From DASRFS01 sp035260725 (GTDB taxonomy: Bacteria > Patescibacteriota > Microgenomatia > Levybacterales > UBA12049): a stretch of 30,361 bases of DNA. A program made the translations under genes and the position numbers. The stretch spans positions 1 through 30,361 of the forward strand of contig DATFUR010000019.1 in NCBI GenBank assembly GCA_035260725.1, written 5' to 3'. Position 1 is the stretch's first letter, and every line of letters starts with the position of its first letter. Of the stretch, positions 1-7,003 are shown one piece after another. Below the pieces are notes generated by a model. The model did no database searches. It saw nothing but the letters and a program-made list of their open reading frames with translations, and was not told where the DNA came from.

Positions 1-1
1 C

Positions 2-601
2 TTTTCCGGAATTTTGATAATAATTTTTTCTCCTATTACTCTTTTGGTTGCAATTGCAATAAAGCTTGATTCAATAGGACCGGTTTTGGCAGATACTCCG
101 GAGAGAGTAGGTAAAGGCGGGACATTATTCAAAATGTATAAATTCAGATCTATGGTAAGAAATGCCCACGAGATTTTGAGAGAAAATCCTAAATTTGCCA
201 AATATTATGAGGAATACCGTAAGGGCAGCTATAAATTAAAGGATGACCCAAGAATAACACAGGCAGGTCACTTTATAAGAAAACATTCGTTGGACGAAGT
301 TCCTCAACTTTTCAATGTTTTGATAGGAGACATGAGTTTGGTAGGGCCTCGTGCTTATTATCCGGACGAACTCCGAAATCAGCAAAGAAAATATCCCCAT
401 ACAAGAGATTCTGTAAAAATTGTGCTTTCTGTAAAACCCGGAATTACAGGATTTTGGCAGGTTTCCGGAAGATCGGAAATAAATTTCGATAAAAGAATTG
501 AGATGGACGCCGCATATGTGCGAAAAAGATCAATATTATACGATCTTATGATTATTCTAAGAACTCCTTGGGCAATGATCTCGGGCAAAGGCGCTCTTTA
601 G
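2..601 (+). CDS. Polyprenyl-phosphate sugar-1-phosphate transferase (5' partial)
   Basis: C-terminal part of a bacterial sugar transferase (PF02397 family), which moves a sugar-1-phosphate from a nucleotide sugar onto undecaprenyl phosphate at the inner face of the membrane and so starts a surface glycan. The open frame continues to the left edge, so the gene starts outside the window; the TTG at 14 is internal. Visible family landmarks are an N-terminal hydrophobic stretch, KMYKFRSM, the block SLDEVPQLFNVLIGDMSLVG followed by PRA, and KPGITGFWQVSGRS near the C-terminus. The last residues form a second hydrophobic stretch that ends at the TAA. The family is clear; which sugar is transferred cannot be told. 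A DUF4012 gene follows after 37 bases under its own promoter. Confidence 0.9.
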   Translation, partial: FSGILIIIFSPITLLVAIAIKLDSIGPVLADTPERVGKGGTLFKMYKFRSMVRNAHEILRENPKFAKYYEEYRKGSYKLKDDPRITQAGHFIRKHSLDEVPQLFNVLIGDMSLVGPRAYYPDELRNQQRKYPHTRDSVKIVLSVKPGITGFWQVSGRSEINFDKRIEMDAAYVRKRSILYDLMIILRTPWAMISGKGAL

Positions 602-602
602 G

Positions 603-632
603 TTGACACCTCAAGTTTGAAGCTGGTAATAT
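603..632 (+). promoter_or_regulatory. Promoter for the DUF4012 gene
   Basis: TTGACA (603-608), an 18-base spacer, then TAATAT (627-632) preceded by TG at -12/-11 (extended -10). Only 6 bases separate the -10 box from the ATG at 639, so transcription is predicted to begin at or next to the start codon. No Shine-Dalgarno is present. Confidence 0.75.
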
Positions 633-638
633 TTATAC

Positions 639-2588
639 ATGGATGGATTCCAAAAGCTGGATATAAGCGCACCTTCAAATAAGCCTTCAATATTTTCCAA
701 AATCAAAAGATATATAAAACTCCCCAAAGGAGGAAAAAGCAGAAAGATAATCTTAGTAATTATTGTTCTTCTGGTTTTACTTGGAATAGGGATTGGTATT
801 CCGGCAGTGGGAGTCTTGGCGTCTGCCCAGAAAACCAACGCCCAGGCAAAGCTTGCCATAGATGCCCTGAAAAAACAAAACATCACCTTGGCTACAGAAG
901 AACTTAAAAAGACAAGAGTAGCTCTTACAGATACCCAAAATTCTTACAAGGGACTTCTTTGGTACAAATTAGTTCCGGTTATAGGTCTCTACATAAGCGA
1001 TGGAGAACATATTATAAATGCTTCTTTTCATGGACTCGATGCTGCAGATACTCTTGTTGCATCAATTGCGCCTTATGCCGACGTTTTGGGATTAAAGGGG
1101 CAGGGAAGCTTTGTTGGCGGTACAGCCCAACAAAGAATTGAAACGGCAGTTCGCACAATGGGAAAAGTAACGCCCAGAATAGACGACATTGCTAAAGATC
1201 TAACTACGGCAAAAACAGAAATAGATAATGTTGATCCAAATCGTTATTTTTTTCTTGGAGGCAAGAAAGATCAAATCGTATCTTTAAAAAAACTGACAGA
1301 CGATGGAGTGTCGTTTATTAATGATGCAAAGCCCTTAATAAGAATTCTTCCTAGTCTTTTAGGAGAACCAAAGGAAAAAAAATATCTTGTTATCTTCCAA
1401 AACGATAAAGAACTTCGTCCGACGGGCGGTTTTATGACGGCTTATGCTATTTTTAGACTTTCTCAAGGAATTATTCACGTAGATAGCTCGAGCGATATTT
1501 ATGCTCTGGATGGTTCAATTTCGGGCAAACCTCCGGCCCCAAGACCCATTTTGGAATATCTTCCAAAAGTTCCGTTGTTTAATTTAAGAGATTCAAATCT
1601 TTCGCCCGATTTTGTTACATCTATGGAAACTTTCAAACAAATGTATAGCAAATCTTCGGGTCCCGATGTAGATGGAATAATTGCAGTCGACACGCACGCT
1701 TTAATTGGAGCAATGAATATTTTGGGAGACATAACAGCAGACGGCGTTACATTTTCGACAAAAATCGATCCTAGATGCGGATGTCCCCAAGCAATTTATG
1801 AGATGGAAGCAATAGCAGATACCCCTGTCCAGGCTGATTTTAGATATGTTAATGTTTATGCTGTTAATGCGGCGCGCAAAAATATTATCGGAGATTTAGT
1901 GTACGCTATTATGAATAAGGCTTTTTCTTCTTCTCCCAAACTTTATTGGGGGTCTTTGCTCCAGGAAATGATAAATCAAACGTCCCAAAAACATGTTTTC
2001 TTTTATGTTTACGATAAGGGGGCACAAACAGGAGTTGAAGCTCTAAACGCTTCAGGGAAAATTATGTCTTTCGAGGGAGACTATCTTCATGTAAATGAGG
2101 CAAACTTTGGAGGAGCAAAATCTAATATGTTTACAACCGAAGATGTTTCTCAAGACTATAGCGTAAATGGCGACGGTACAATTACGAAAACATTAACAAT
2201 AAATTACAAAAACCCTTTTGCTCCTTCCGATTGTAATTTGGAAAGAGGAAACCTTTGTCTTAACGCTGTTTTGAGAGACTGGATTAGAATTTATGTGCCG
2301 AAAGGAAGTAAGATGGTGAATTCTCAAGGATCCGAAGTTAAAATGATAACTTACGACGAACTTGGAAAAACAGTTTTTGAAGGATTTCTGACGGTTCGTC
2401 CAAAGGGAGTTGCTAAATTTACAATTTCTTATACGTTGCCTTTTAAGGTAGAGAAAAATTCTTCTTTGCCCCTTCTTATTCAAAAACAGGGAGGAACTCC
2501 GGGTTTTGATTACACCGTTTCTGTGAGTGGAAGCAAAACTCAAAAATTCCAGCTTCTCGTCGATAAGACTTTAAAAATAGATCTTTAA
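639..2588 (+). CDS. DUF4012 domain membrane-anchored protein
   Basis: 649-residue protein with a short cytoplasmic N-terminus, one strongly hydrophobic helix at about residues 36-60 and a large extracytoplasmic part. The block FQNDKELRPTGG (residues 253-264) is the hallmark I associate with DUF4012 (PF13196), a family frequent in CPR bacteria and some Gram-positives near glycan genes. A coiled-coil-like segment lies at about 65-100 and a beta-rich C-terminal region at about 505-649. Its position next to a sugar transferase suggests a cell-surface glycan or envelope role, but the biochemical function is unknown. recO follows after 2 bases and is probably co-transcribed. Confidence 0.85.
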   Translation: MDGFQKLDISAPSNKPSIFSKIKRYIKLPKGGKSRKIILVIIVLLVLLGIGIGIPAVGVLASAQKTNAQAKLAIDALKKQNITLATEELKKTRVALTDTQNSYKGLLWYKLVPVIGLYISDGEHIINASFHGLDAADTLVASIAPYADVLGLKGQGSFVGGTAQQRIETAVRTMGKVTPRIDDIAKDLTTAKTEIDNVDPNRYFFLGGKKDQIVSLKKLTDDGVSFINDAKPLIRILPSLLGEPKEKKYLVIFQNDKELRPTGGFMTAYAIFRLSQGIIHVDSSSDIYALDGSISGKPPAPRPILEYLPKVPLFNLRDSNLSPDFVTSMETFKQMYSKSSGPDVDGIIAVDTHALIGAMNILGDITADGVTFSTKIDPRCGCPQAIYEMEAIADTPVQADFRYVNVYAVNAARKNIIGDLVYAIMNKAFSSSPKLYWGSLLQEMINQTSQKHVFFYVYDKGAQTGVEALNASGKIMSFEGDYLHVNEANFGGAKSNMFTTEDVSQDYSVNGDGTITKTLTINYKNPFAPSDCNLERGNLCLNAVLRDWIRIYVPKGSKMVNSQGSEVKMITYDELGKTVFEGFLTVRPKGVAKFTISYTLPFKVEKNSSLPLLIQKQGGTPGFDYTVSVSGSKTQKFQLLVDKTLKIDL

Positions 2589-2590
2589 AT

Positions 2591-3109
2591 ATGAAATCCT
2601 ACAAAGCCGAAGGAATTGTTATAAAGAGAAAAAATTTTGGCGAAGCAGACAGAATCCTAACTGTTTTTACAAAAAAATACGGCAAAATAAAAGTTTTGGC
2701 AAAAGGTGTTAGAAGAATTACATCCCGCAGAGGCCCCAATGTAGAACTCTTTAATCAAGTAGAATTAATAATCTACCAGGGAAGAAGTTTTGACACCCTA
2801 ACCGAAGCCCAAGTTTTGAATACTTTTCAGAATATTCGCAAAAACTTAGATCTTGTTGGACTAGGTTTCCATATTTGTGAAGTTGTGGACGGGCTTTGCC
2901 CGGATCATCAAGCGCATCCTAGAGTTTATGACTTAATGCTTGAAGTTTTTAACGAATTAGATCATGGACTTATTCAAACGTTCGAAAAAAACCTTTTGCA
3001 AGAGTTGGGCTACTTGTCAAAAGAGCATCAAGATATCAACACAACTTTATTTATAGAAAATATTTTGGAGAAAAAACTCAAAACCCGCAGAATAATAGCA
3101 GGCCTCTAA
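2591..3109 (+). CDS. recO: DNA repair protein RecO, shortened
   Basis: RecO loads RecA onto gapped DNA together with RecR and anneals SSB-coated strands. The N-terminus (YKAEGIVIKRKNFGEADRIL, then TVFTKKYGKIKVLAKGVRR) is the typical RecO OB-fold. At 172 residues it is much shorter than the usual roughly 240. The helical C-terminal part is reduced, and the zinc-binding cysteines of many RecO proteins are not visible; only two cysteines occur, near residues 96 and 103. It starts 2 bases after the DUF4012 stop with no Shine-Dalgarno, so translational coupling is likely. The family call rests mainly on the first 85 residues. Confidence 0.85.
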   Translation: MKSYKAEGIVIKRKNFGEADRILTVFTKKYGKIKVLAKGVRRITSRRGPNVELFNQVELIIYQGRSFDTLTEAQVLNTFQNIRKNLDLVGLGFHICEVVDGLCPDHQAHPRVYDLMLEVFNELDHGLIQTFEKNLLQELGYLSKEHQDINTTLFIENILEKKLKTRRIIAGL

Positions 3110-3113
3110 TCGC

Positions 3114-3142
3114 TTGTCTTGAAGCCAAAATTCTGGTATACT
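3114..3142 (+). promoter_or_regulatory. Promoter for the 87-residue gene
   Basis: TTGTCT (3114-3119), a 17-base spacer and TATACT (3137-3142). The ATG at 3156 is 13 bases beyond the -10 box, giving a predicted leader of about 7 bases. Confidence 0.65.
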
Positions 3143-3155
3143 TCTAGCTCAAACT

Positions 3156-3419
3156 ATGGCAACAGAAGCATTAAGACCAGTATTTCCAACATTAAATGAC
3201 CTCAAAGATCCTCATGGACTTAAGGATCAATTAATGAGACTTGAAAAAGAATTTGCTGTCGAAGCCGCAGGGGCTATAGGGCATCTCTTGGCGATTCTCA
3301 ATGATGAGCAAGCTTCGCATGAATTGTTCAAAGCTTTGGAAGGAAATTCTCACGCAGAGCACAGAGAACATATACGATTGAATCAGGCTGCAACCCGAGG
3401 GCAATTGTACACAAGATAA
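3156..3419 (+). CDS. Hypothetical 87-residue protein
   Basis: Not recognised. A small, probably helical, soluble protein without signal peptide, membrane segment or cysteine. It begins MATEALRPVFPTLNDL and its C-terminal third is rich in His and Glu (HAEHREHIRL). The sequence is not low-complexity. It has its own good promoter (TTGTCT-N17-TATACT) close to the ATG, and lies as a single gene between recO and glyS. These are the reasons for treating it as real. No function can be assigned. Confidence 0.6.
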   Translation: MATEALRPVFPTLNDLKDPHGLKDQLMRLEKEFAVEAAGAIGHLLAILNDEQASHELFKALEGNSHAEHREHIRLNQAATRGQLYTR

Positions 3420-3447
3420 TCTCCTTTATCTCCCATACCTTTTTTGA

Positions 3448-3453
3448 TATCAT
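3448..3453 (+). promoter_or_regulatory. Candidate -10 box of glyS
   Basis: TATCAT ends 6 bases before the glyS ATG, the same geometry as the other promoters here. The matching -35 (TTTATC, 3425-3430) is weak, so this call is less secure. Confidence 0.4.
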
Positions 3454-3459
3454 TCCCTT

Positions 3460-4734
3460 ATGGCAGATAATTTAATGGAAAAGCTCGTCGCTTTGTGCAA
3501 AAGGCGAGGTTTTATTTTTCAATCATCAGAAATCTATGGAGGACTTCAGGGATTCTGGGACTACGGACCGCTTGGCGTAGAGCTTAAAAACAATATTAAA
3601 AAACAATGGTGGCATTCTATGGTCAAGTATAGAGACGACGTTGTTGGTCTAGACGCTGCGATTATGATGAATACAAAAGTTTGGGAAGCATCAGGTCATG
3701 TGGATGCATTTACAGATCCACTTGTAGAATGCAAAATTTGCCATTCAAGATTTAGGGCAGACAAAGAAGAGGAAATAAAAGCTCACGAAAAAACTCATAA
3801 AGAAAAAGTCGAATGGACAGAGCCAAAAAGCTTTAATTTATTGGTCGAAGCTTATTTAGGAGTTGCAGAACCAAAACAAAAAGTATATTTACGGGGAGAG
3901 ATAACGCAAGGAGCTTTTGTAAATTTCGAAAACGTTGTCAATTCTACAAGAGTCAAGATTCCGTTTGGAATTGCGCAAATTGGAAAAGCATTTAGAAACG
4001 AAATAACTCCGGGAAATTTTACTTATAGGAGTCGAGAATTCGAGCAAATGGAGTTGGAGTTTTTCGTAGAAGAAAAGGACGCGGATAAATGGTTTAAATT
4101 TTGGAAATCTGAAAGGTTAAGGTGGTACGAATCATTAGGGATTAAAAAAGAAAATCTAAGAATGAGGTCTCACGAAAAGGGAGAGCTTGCTCACTATGCA
4201 AAGGCGGCCGAGGATATTGAGTACAATGCTCCCTTTGGATGGAGTGAATTTGAAGGAGTACACAATAGAGGGGATTGGGATTTGTCCCGTCATAAATTAA
4301 CTTATAAAGAAGAAGGAAAAGAATTTACTCCTTGGGTCATAGAAACTTCTGGCGGAGTCGATAGATCAACATTATTTTTTCTTCTTGACTCGTATCATGA
4401 AGAAAACGGTAGGGTAATCTTAAAACTTCATCCAAAACTCGCCCCGTACAAAGCTGCGGTTTTTCCACTTCTTGCCAATAAGCCCGAATTGGTAGAAAAG
4501 GCAAAAGGAATTTATGATTCCTTAAAGAAAGACATGATGGTTGCTTGGGACGACAGGGGCAATATCGGTAAGAGATATTTTGCACAGGATGAGATAGGAA
4601 CTCCCTTTTGCATAACCGTAGATTTTCAAACTCTTGAAGACAATACCGTAACCGTTAGGAATCGAGATACCGCCAAACAAGAAAGATTAAAGATACAGGA
4701 ATTGCCGGATTTTCTTTCTAAGAAATTGTCTTGA
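3460..4734 (+). CDS. glyS: Glycyl-tRNA synthetase (class II, alpha2 type)
   Basis: Charges tRNA-Gly with glycine using ATP. The N-terminus (LVALCKRRGFIFQSSEIYGG, then LQGFWDYGPLGVELKNN) is characteristic of the single-chain homodimeric GlyRS rather than the alpha2beta2 enzyme. The class II motif 2 region is seen in IGKAFRNEITPGNFTYRSREF, with the REFEQME that follows. A small metal-binding insertion has C91, C94, H109 and H113. The anticodon-binding domain closes the protein (KLAPYKAAVFPLL onward). 424 residues is compact but complete for the family. It is a single gene, with its start at the first Met after a -10-like box. Confidence 0.95.
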   Translation: MADNLMEKLVALCKRRGFIFQSSEIYGGLQGFWDYGPLGVELKNNIKKQWWHSMVKYRDDVVGLDAAIMMNTKVWEASGHVDAFTDPLVECKICHSRFRADKEEEIKAHEKTHKEKVEWTEPKSFNLLVEAYLGVAEPKQKVYLRGEITQGAFVNFENVVNSTRVKIPFGIAQIGKAFRNEITPGNFTYRSREFEQMELEFFVEEKDADKWFKFWKSERLRWYESLGIKKENLRMRSHEKGELAHYAKAAEDIEYNAPFGWSEFEGVHNRGDWDLSRHKLTYKEEGKEFTPWVIETSGGVDRSTLFFLLDSYHEENGRVILKLHPKLAPYKAAVFPLLANKPELVEKAKGIYDSLKKDMMVAWDDRGNIGKRYFAQDEIGTPFCITVDFQTLEDNTVTVRNRDTAKQERLKIQELPDFLSKKLS

Positions 4735-4746
4735 TGTTTGAGAATC

Positions 4747-4776
4747 TTGACATTTAAATTTTTTAGCTGATACAAT
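4747..4776 (+). promoter_or_regulatory. Promoter for the 146-residue gene
   Basis: TTGACA (4747-4752), an 18-base spacer, then TACAAT (4771-4776) with an upstream TG (extended -10). The ATG at 4787 lies 10 bases beyond, so the leader is about 4 bases. Confidence 0.7.
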
Positions 4777-4786
4777 TGTTTTAATA

Positions 4787-5227
4787 ATGAATAAGAAGCT
4801 TATTATTGGTGGACTCGCAGCGATTATTCTGCTGGTTGGAGGATTGGTTTTGTTTACCAATAAATCAACTCCACAGACAACCTCAACTGTTCAGGAGCAA
4901 TCTGTTCCCACAATCTCTGCGGACGAAATAGGACTCACTTTAAAACCTGGTTCGGACGGCCATAGGGTAGTTATGGCTGTTGCCAAGACAGACGGAATTT
5001 CGTCTTTAGATTATGAGCTTTCATATACGGCCAAGGGAAACCTTCCTCGTGGAGCAATAGGCCACATTGATGTTAAAAGCGGAAAGAGCGTTAGTCAGGA
5101 AATATATTTAGGCACATGCTCGGACGTTTGCCACCCCGATTCCGATGTTACAAATATAAAACTTATTCTAAAAGTCACAAAAACAGACGGCAAGGTCTAT
5201 CAAGCCGAAGCTAAAACCTCACTTTAA
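4787..5227 (+). CDS. Small membrane-anchored extracytoplasmic protein
   Basis: 146 residues. The N-terminal helix (about 5-24, LIIGGLAAIILLVGGLVLF) is a signal anchor, or a signal peptide without a clear cleavage site. A Thr/Ser/Gln-rich linker (about 26-45) and a beta-rich domain follow. Two cysteines three residues apart in the intervening sequence (C111 and C115, in YLGTCSDVCHPD) could form a disulfide or bind metal. I recall similar small domains with an LGTC...VC pattern in other CPR proteins but cannot name a family. It has its own promoter, sits directly before the mraZ promoter region, and ends in TAA. Function unknown. Confidence 0.75.
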   Translation: MNKKLIIGGLAAIILLVGGLVLFTNKSTPQTTSTVQEQSVPTISADEIGLTLKPGSDGHRVVMAVAKTDGISSLDYELSYTAKGNLPRGAIGHIDVKSGKSVSQEIYLGTCSDVCHPDSDVTNIKLILKVTKTDGKVYQAEAKTSL

Positions 5228-5302
5228 CCGTAAGATCTTCGTAAGTTTCTTCTATTTAGCGTTTATACTCATTAAATAACACTATTTTGGTCCTTTTACC
5301 TA

Positions 5303-5331
5303 TTGACATGCCTCAAAAACTGACTCAAAAT
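5303..5331 (+). promoter_or_regulatory. Main promoter of the dcw cluster (Pmra)
   Basis: TTGACA (5303-5308), exactly 17 bases, then CAAAAT (5326-5331). Predicted start is near 5338, giving a leader of about 45 bases to the mraZ ATG at 5383, unlike the leaderless geometry elsewhere. The -10 box overlaps the first MraZ-type operator repeat. Confidence 0.7.
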
Positions 5332-5356
5332 GGAATAAAGTGGTCCAAAGTGGTCT
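5327..5356 (+). promoter_or_regulatory. MraZ operator: three 10-bp direct repeats
   Basis: Three tandem 10-base units: AAAATGGAAT (5327-5336), AAAGTGGTCC (5337-5346) and AAAGTGGTCT (5347-5356). MraZ is known to autoregulate dcw operons by binding short direct repeats with 10-bp period (TGGGN with a 5-base spacer in Escherichia coli; AAAGTG[T/G] with a 3-base spacer in Mycoplasma). These units match the Mycoplasma form almost exactly. They overlap the -10 box and transcription start, as expected for a repressor site. Confidence 0.75.
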
Positions 5357-5382
5357 CGGAAAGCCACTCCAGGAGGCAGGAT

Positions 5383-5832
5383 ATGTTAATAGGGCAATAT
5401 GAAGGAAAAGTAGGCGCAAAAGGACGCACGGCTTTTCCCAAAAAATTTAGAGAAATATTAGGAGACAAACTAATTATAACTTTTGGCTATGAAAACTCGC
5501 TTATTGTCGTATCAGAACAAAACTGGAAGGCCCTTCTTGAAGGGACAGAGGGCAAGCCTTTTATTCAATCTGAAACTAGAGAAACTCAAAGATTCCTTCT
5601 TGGAGGAGCAGTTCCAATCGAATTGGACAGCAAGGGAAGGTTTATTCTACCTTCGTTTTTGCGACAATTTGCAGGAGTTAAAGAAGAAATTATATTCCTA
5701 GGACTTTCCCGTTACGTTGAGGTTTGGGACAAAACCAAGTGGCTGGAATATAGAAAGAACCTTGAAAATAGAATCGACAGAATTTCACAAAGACTCGTAA
5801 GCAAGGAAGGAAATAAAGATGAAGGGAAATGA
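5383..5832 (+). CDS. mraZ: Transcriptional regulator MraZ
   Basis: AbrB-like regulator that heads dcw operons and binds the repeats just upstream. The chosen start gives 149 residues (MLIGQYEGKVGAKGRTAFPK...), the normal family length. It is preceded by AGGAGG (5371-5376) at a good distance and lies downstream of the promoter and operator. The longer reading from TTG 5287 would run through both and is rejected. The family has two DXXXR half-domains. The second is intact (ELDSKGRFILPSFLR); the first reads VGAKGRTAFP, with Gly in place of the Asp. The gene overlaps rsmH by 14 bases. Confidence 0.93.
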   Translation: MLIGQYEGKVGAKGRTAFPKKFREILGDKLIITFGYENSLIVVSEQNWKALLEGTEGKPFIQSETRETQRFLLGGAVPIELDSKGRFILPSFLRQFAGVKEEIIFLGLSRYVEVWDKTKWLEYRKNLENRIDRISQRLVSKEGNKDEGK

Positions 5833-6715
5833 TTATCATAAAAGCGTCCTTCCTATAGAGGCAATAGATCTTTTACAAGTTAAGATTGGGAAAAGGTATA
5901 TAGATGCAACCCTAGGCGGCGGTGGACACGCACAAAGGATTTTGGAGAGCGGAGGCATTGTTTTGGGAATAGATATGGATTACGAAGCAATAAGGTACGT
6001 TAAGGATAAAGTTCAAGATCCAAATCTGAAGCTTGCTCAAGGAAATTTTAAGGATATGAAAAAGATAGCAGAATTACATGGATTTGGGAAAGTTGCAGGT
6101 ATTCTTTACGATCTTGGAGTGTCTGGGCATCAGTTGGAAGACGAATCCAGGGGATTTAGTTTCCAAAAGAATGGACCCTTGGATATGAGAATGGATACCA
6201 GTATTCCTGTTACAGCATCTGATCTTGTAAATTTGCTGACTAAAGACGAATTACAAGAAATTTTTAGTAAATTTGGGGAGGAACACCGGGCCAGGAGTGT
6301 TTCCAGCGCTATTGTGAAGACTCGTAAAGTAAAAGCGATTAAAACAACGGAAGAGCTTTTAAAAATAATCGAAGAGGTCTACGGCATAAAAGAAGAAGTG
6401 TCGGGTAAAGAAAGAGCCGGAGTTGCCAAAAGAGTGTTTCAGGCTCTAAGGATAGCCGTTAACGGCGAGCTGGAAAACTTAAGGGAAAGTCTTTCTCAGG
6501 CAGTTGAGCTTTTGGAAAATCACGGAAGACTCGTGGTCATAAGTTTTCATTCTATGGAAGACAGGATTGTCAAAGAAAGCCTTCTATCTTTTCAGAAAAA
6601 GGATTTAGGGTTAATACTTACGAAAAAGCCTATAACGCCAAGTTTGGAAGAAATCGATGCAAATGTTAGGTCCAGAAGCGCCAAGGCAAGAGTCTTTGAA
6701 AGAATAGTTAATTAA
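5819..6715 (+). CDS. rsmH: 16S rRNA (cytosine(1402)-N(4))-methyltransferase RsmH
   Basis: SAM-dependent methyltransferase acting on C1402 of 16S rRNA, the standard second gene of dcw clusters (formerly mraW). 298 residues. It begins with NDYHKSVLPIEAIDLL, then the SAM-binding loop DATLGGGGHAQRIL (about 28-41) and IDMDYEAI. LYDLGVSGHQLEDESRGFSF and GPLDMRMD are diagnostic. NHGRLVVISFHSMEDRI-like sequence and a C-terminal RSRSAKARVFER complete the family pattern. Start: the ATG at 5819 follows AAGGAAGG and overlaps the end of mraZ, so translation is probably coupled. Confidence 0.97.
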   Translation: MKGNDYHKSVLPIEAIDLLQVKIGKRYIDATLGGGGHAQRILESGGIVLGIDMDYEAIRYVKDKVQDPNLKLAQGNFKDMKKIAELHGFGKVAGILYDLGVSGHQLEDESRGFSFQKNGPLDMRMDTSIPVTASDLVNLLTKDELQEIFSKFGEEHRARSVSSAIVKTRKVKAIKTTEELLKIIEEVYGIKEEVSGKERAGVAKRVFQALRIAVNGELENLRESLSQAVELLENHGRLVVISFHSMEDRIVKESLLSFQKKDLGLILTKKPITPSLEEIDANVRSRSAKARVFERIVN

Positions 6716-6718
6716 ATT

Positions 6719-7003
6719 ATGGAGAAATATAAATTAATAGCTAAATTACTCGTTTTGGTAGTGCTTGTTCTCGCAGGCCTTCGTGTTGTGGTTTCGAATG
6801 TCATTTCGACCTCGGGAGTGGAACTTGGTAAAATAAATGAAGAGATTAGCGTTTTACGACTACAGAATGATTCTCTAAGCGAAAAGTTTTTTTCGGAAGC
6901 TTCTTTGACCACAATTGCTTCCCAAGCGGCAAAACTAGGCTTTACTAATCATAAAGAAAATTTTGTATTAACAAATCCGCTTCCAATCGCTGCTAAACAA
7001 TGA
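6719..7003 (+). CDS. ftsL: FtsL/DivIC-like septum protein
   Basis: 94-residue bitopic protein: a short cytoplasmic N-terminus, one membrane helix (about 8-26), then a heptad-like coiled coil (about 37-60, VELGKINEEISVLRLQNDSL) and a short tail. Its place between rsmH and ftsI, its size and this architecture are those of FtsL, which with FtsB and FtsQ activates septal synthesis. Sequence identity in this family is low, so the call rests on position and topology. It starts 3 bases after rsmH, and its TGA overlaps the ftsI ATG (ATGA). Confidence 0.8.
   Translation: MEKYKLIAKLLVLVVLVLAGLRVVVSNVISTSGVELGKINEEISVLRLQNDSLSEKFFSEASLTTIASQAAKLGFTNHKENFVLTNPLPIAAKQ

Noticed and set aside
5287..5382. 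TTG start extending MraZ by 32 residues
   Set aside because: The extension covers the promoter and operator; the ATG at 5383 has AGGAGG and gives the normal MraZ length.
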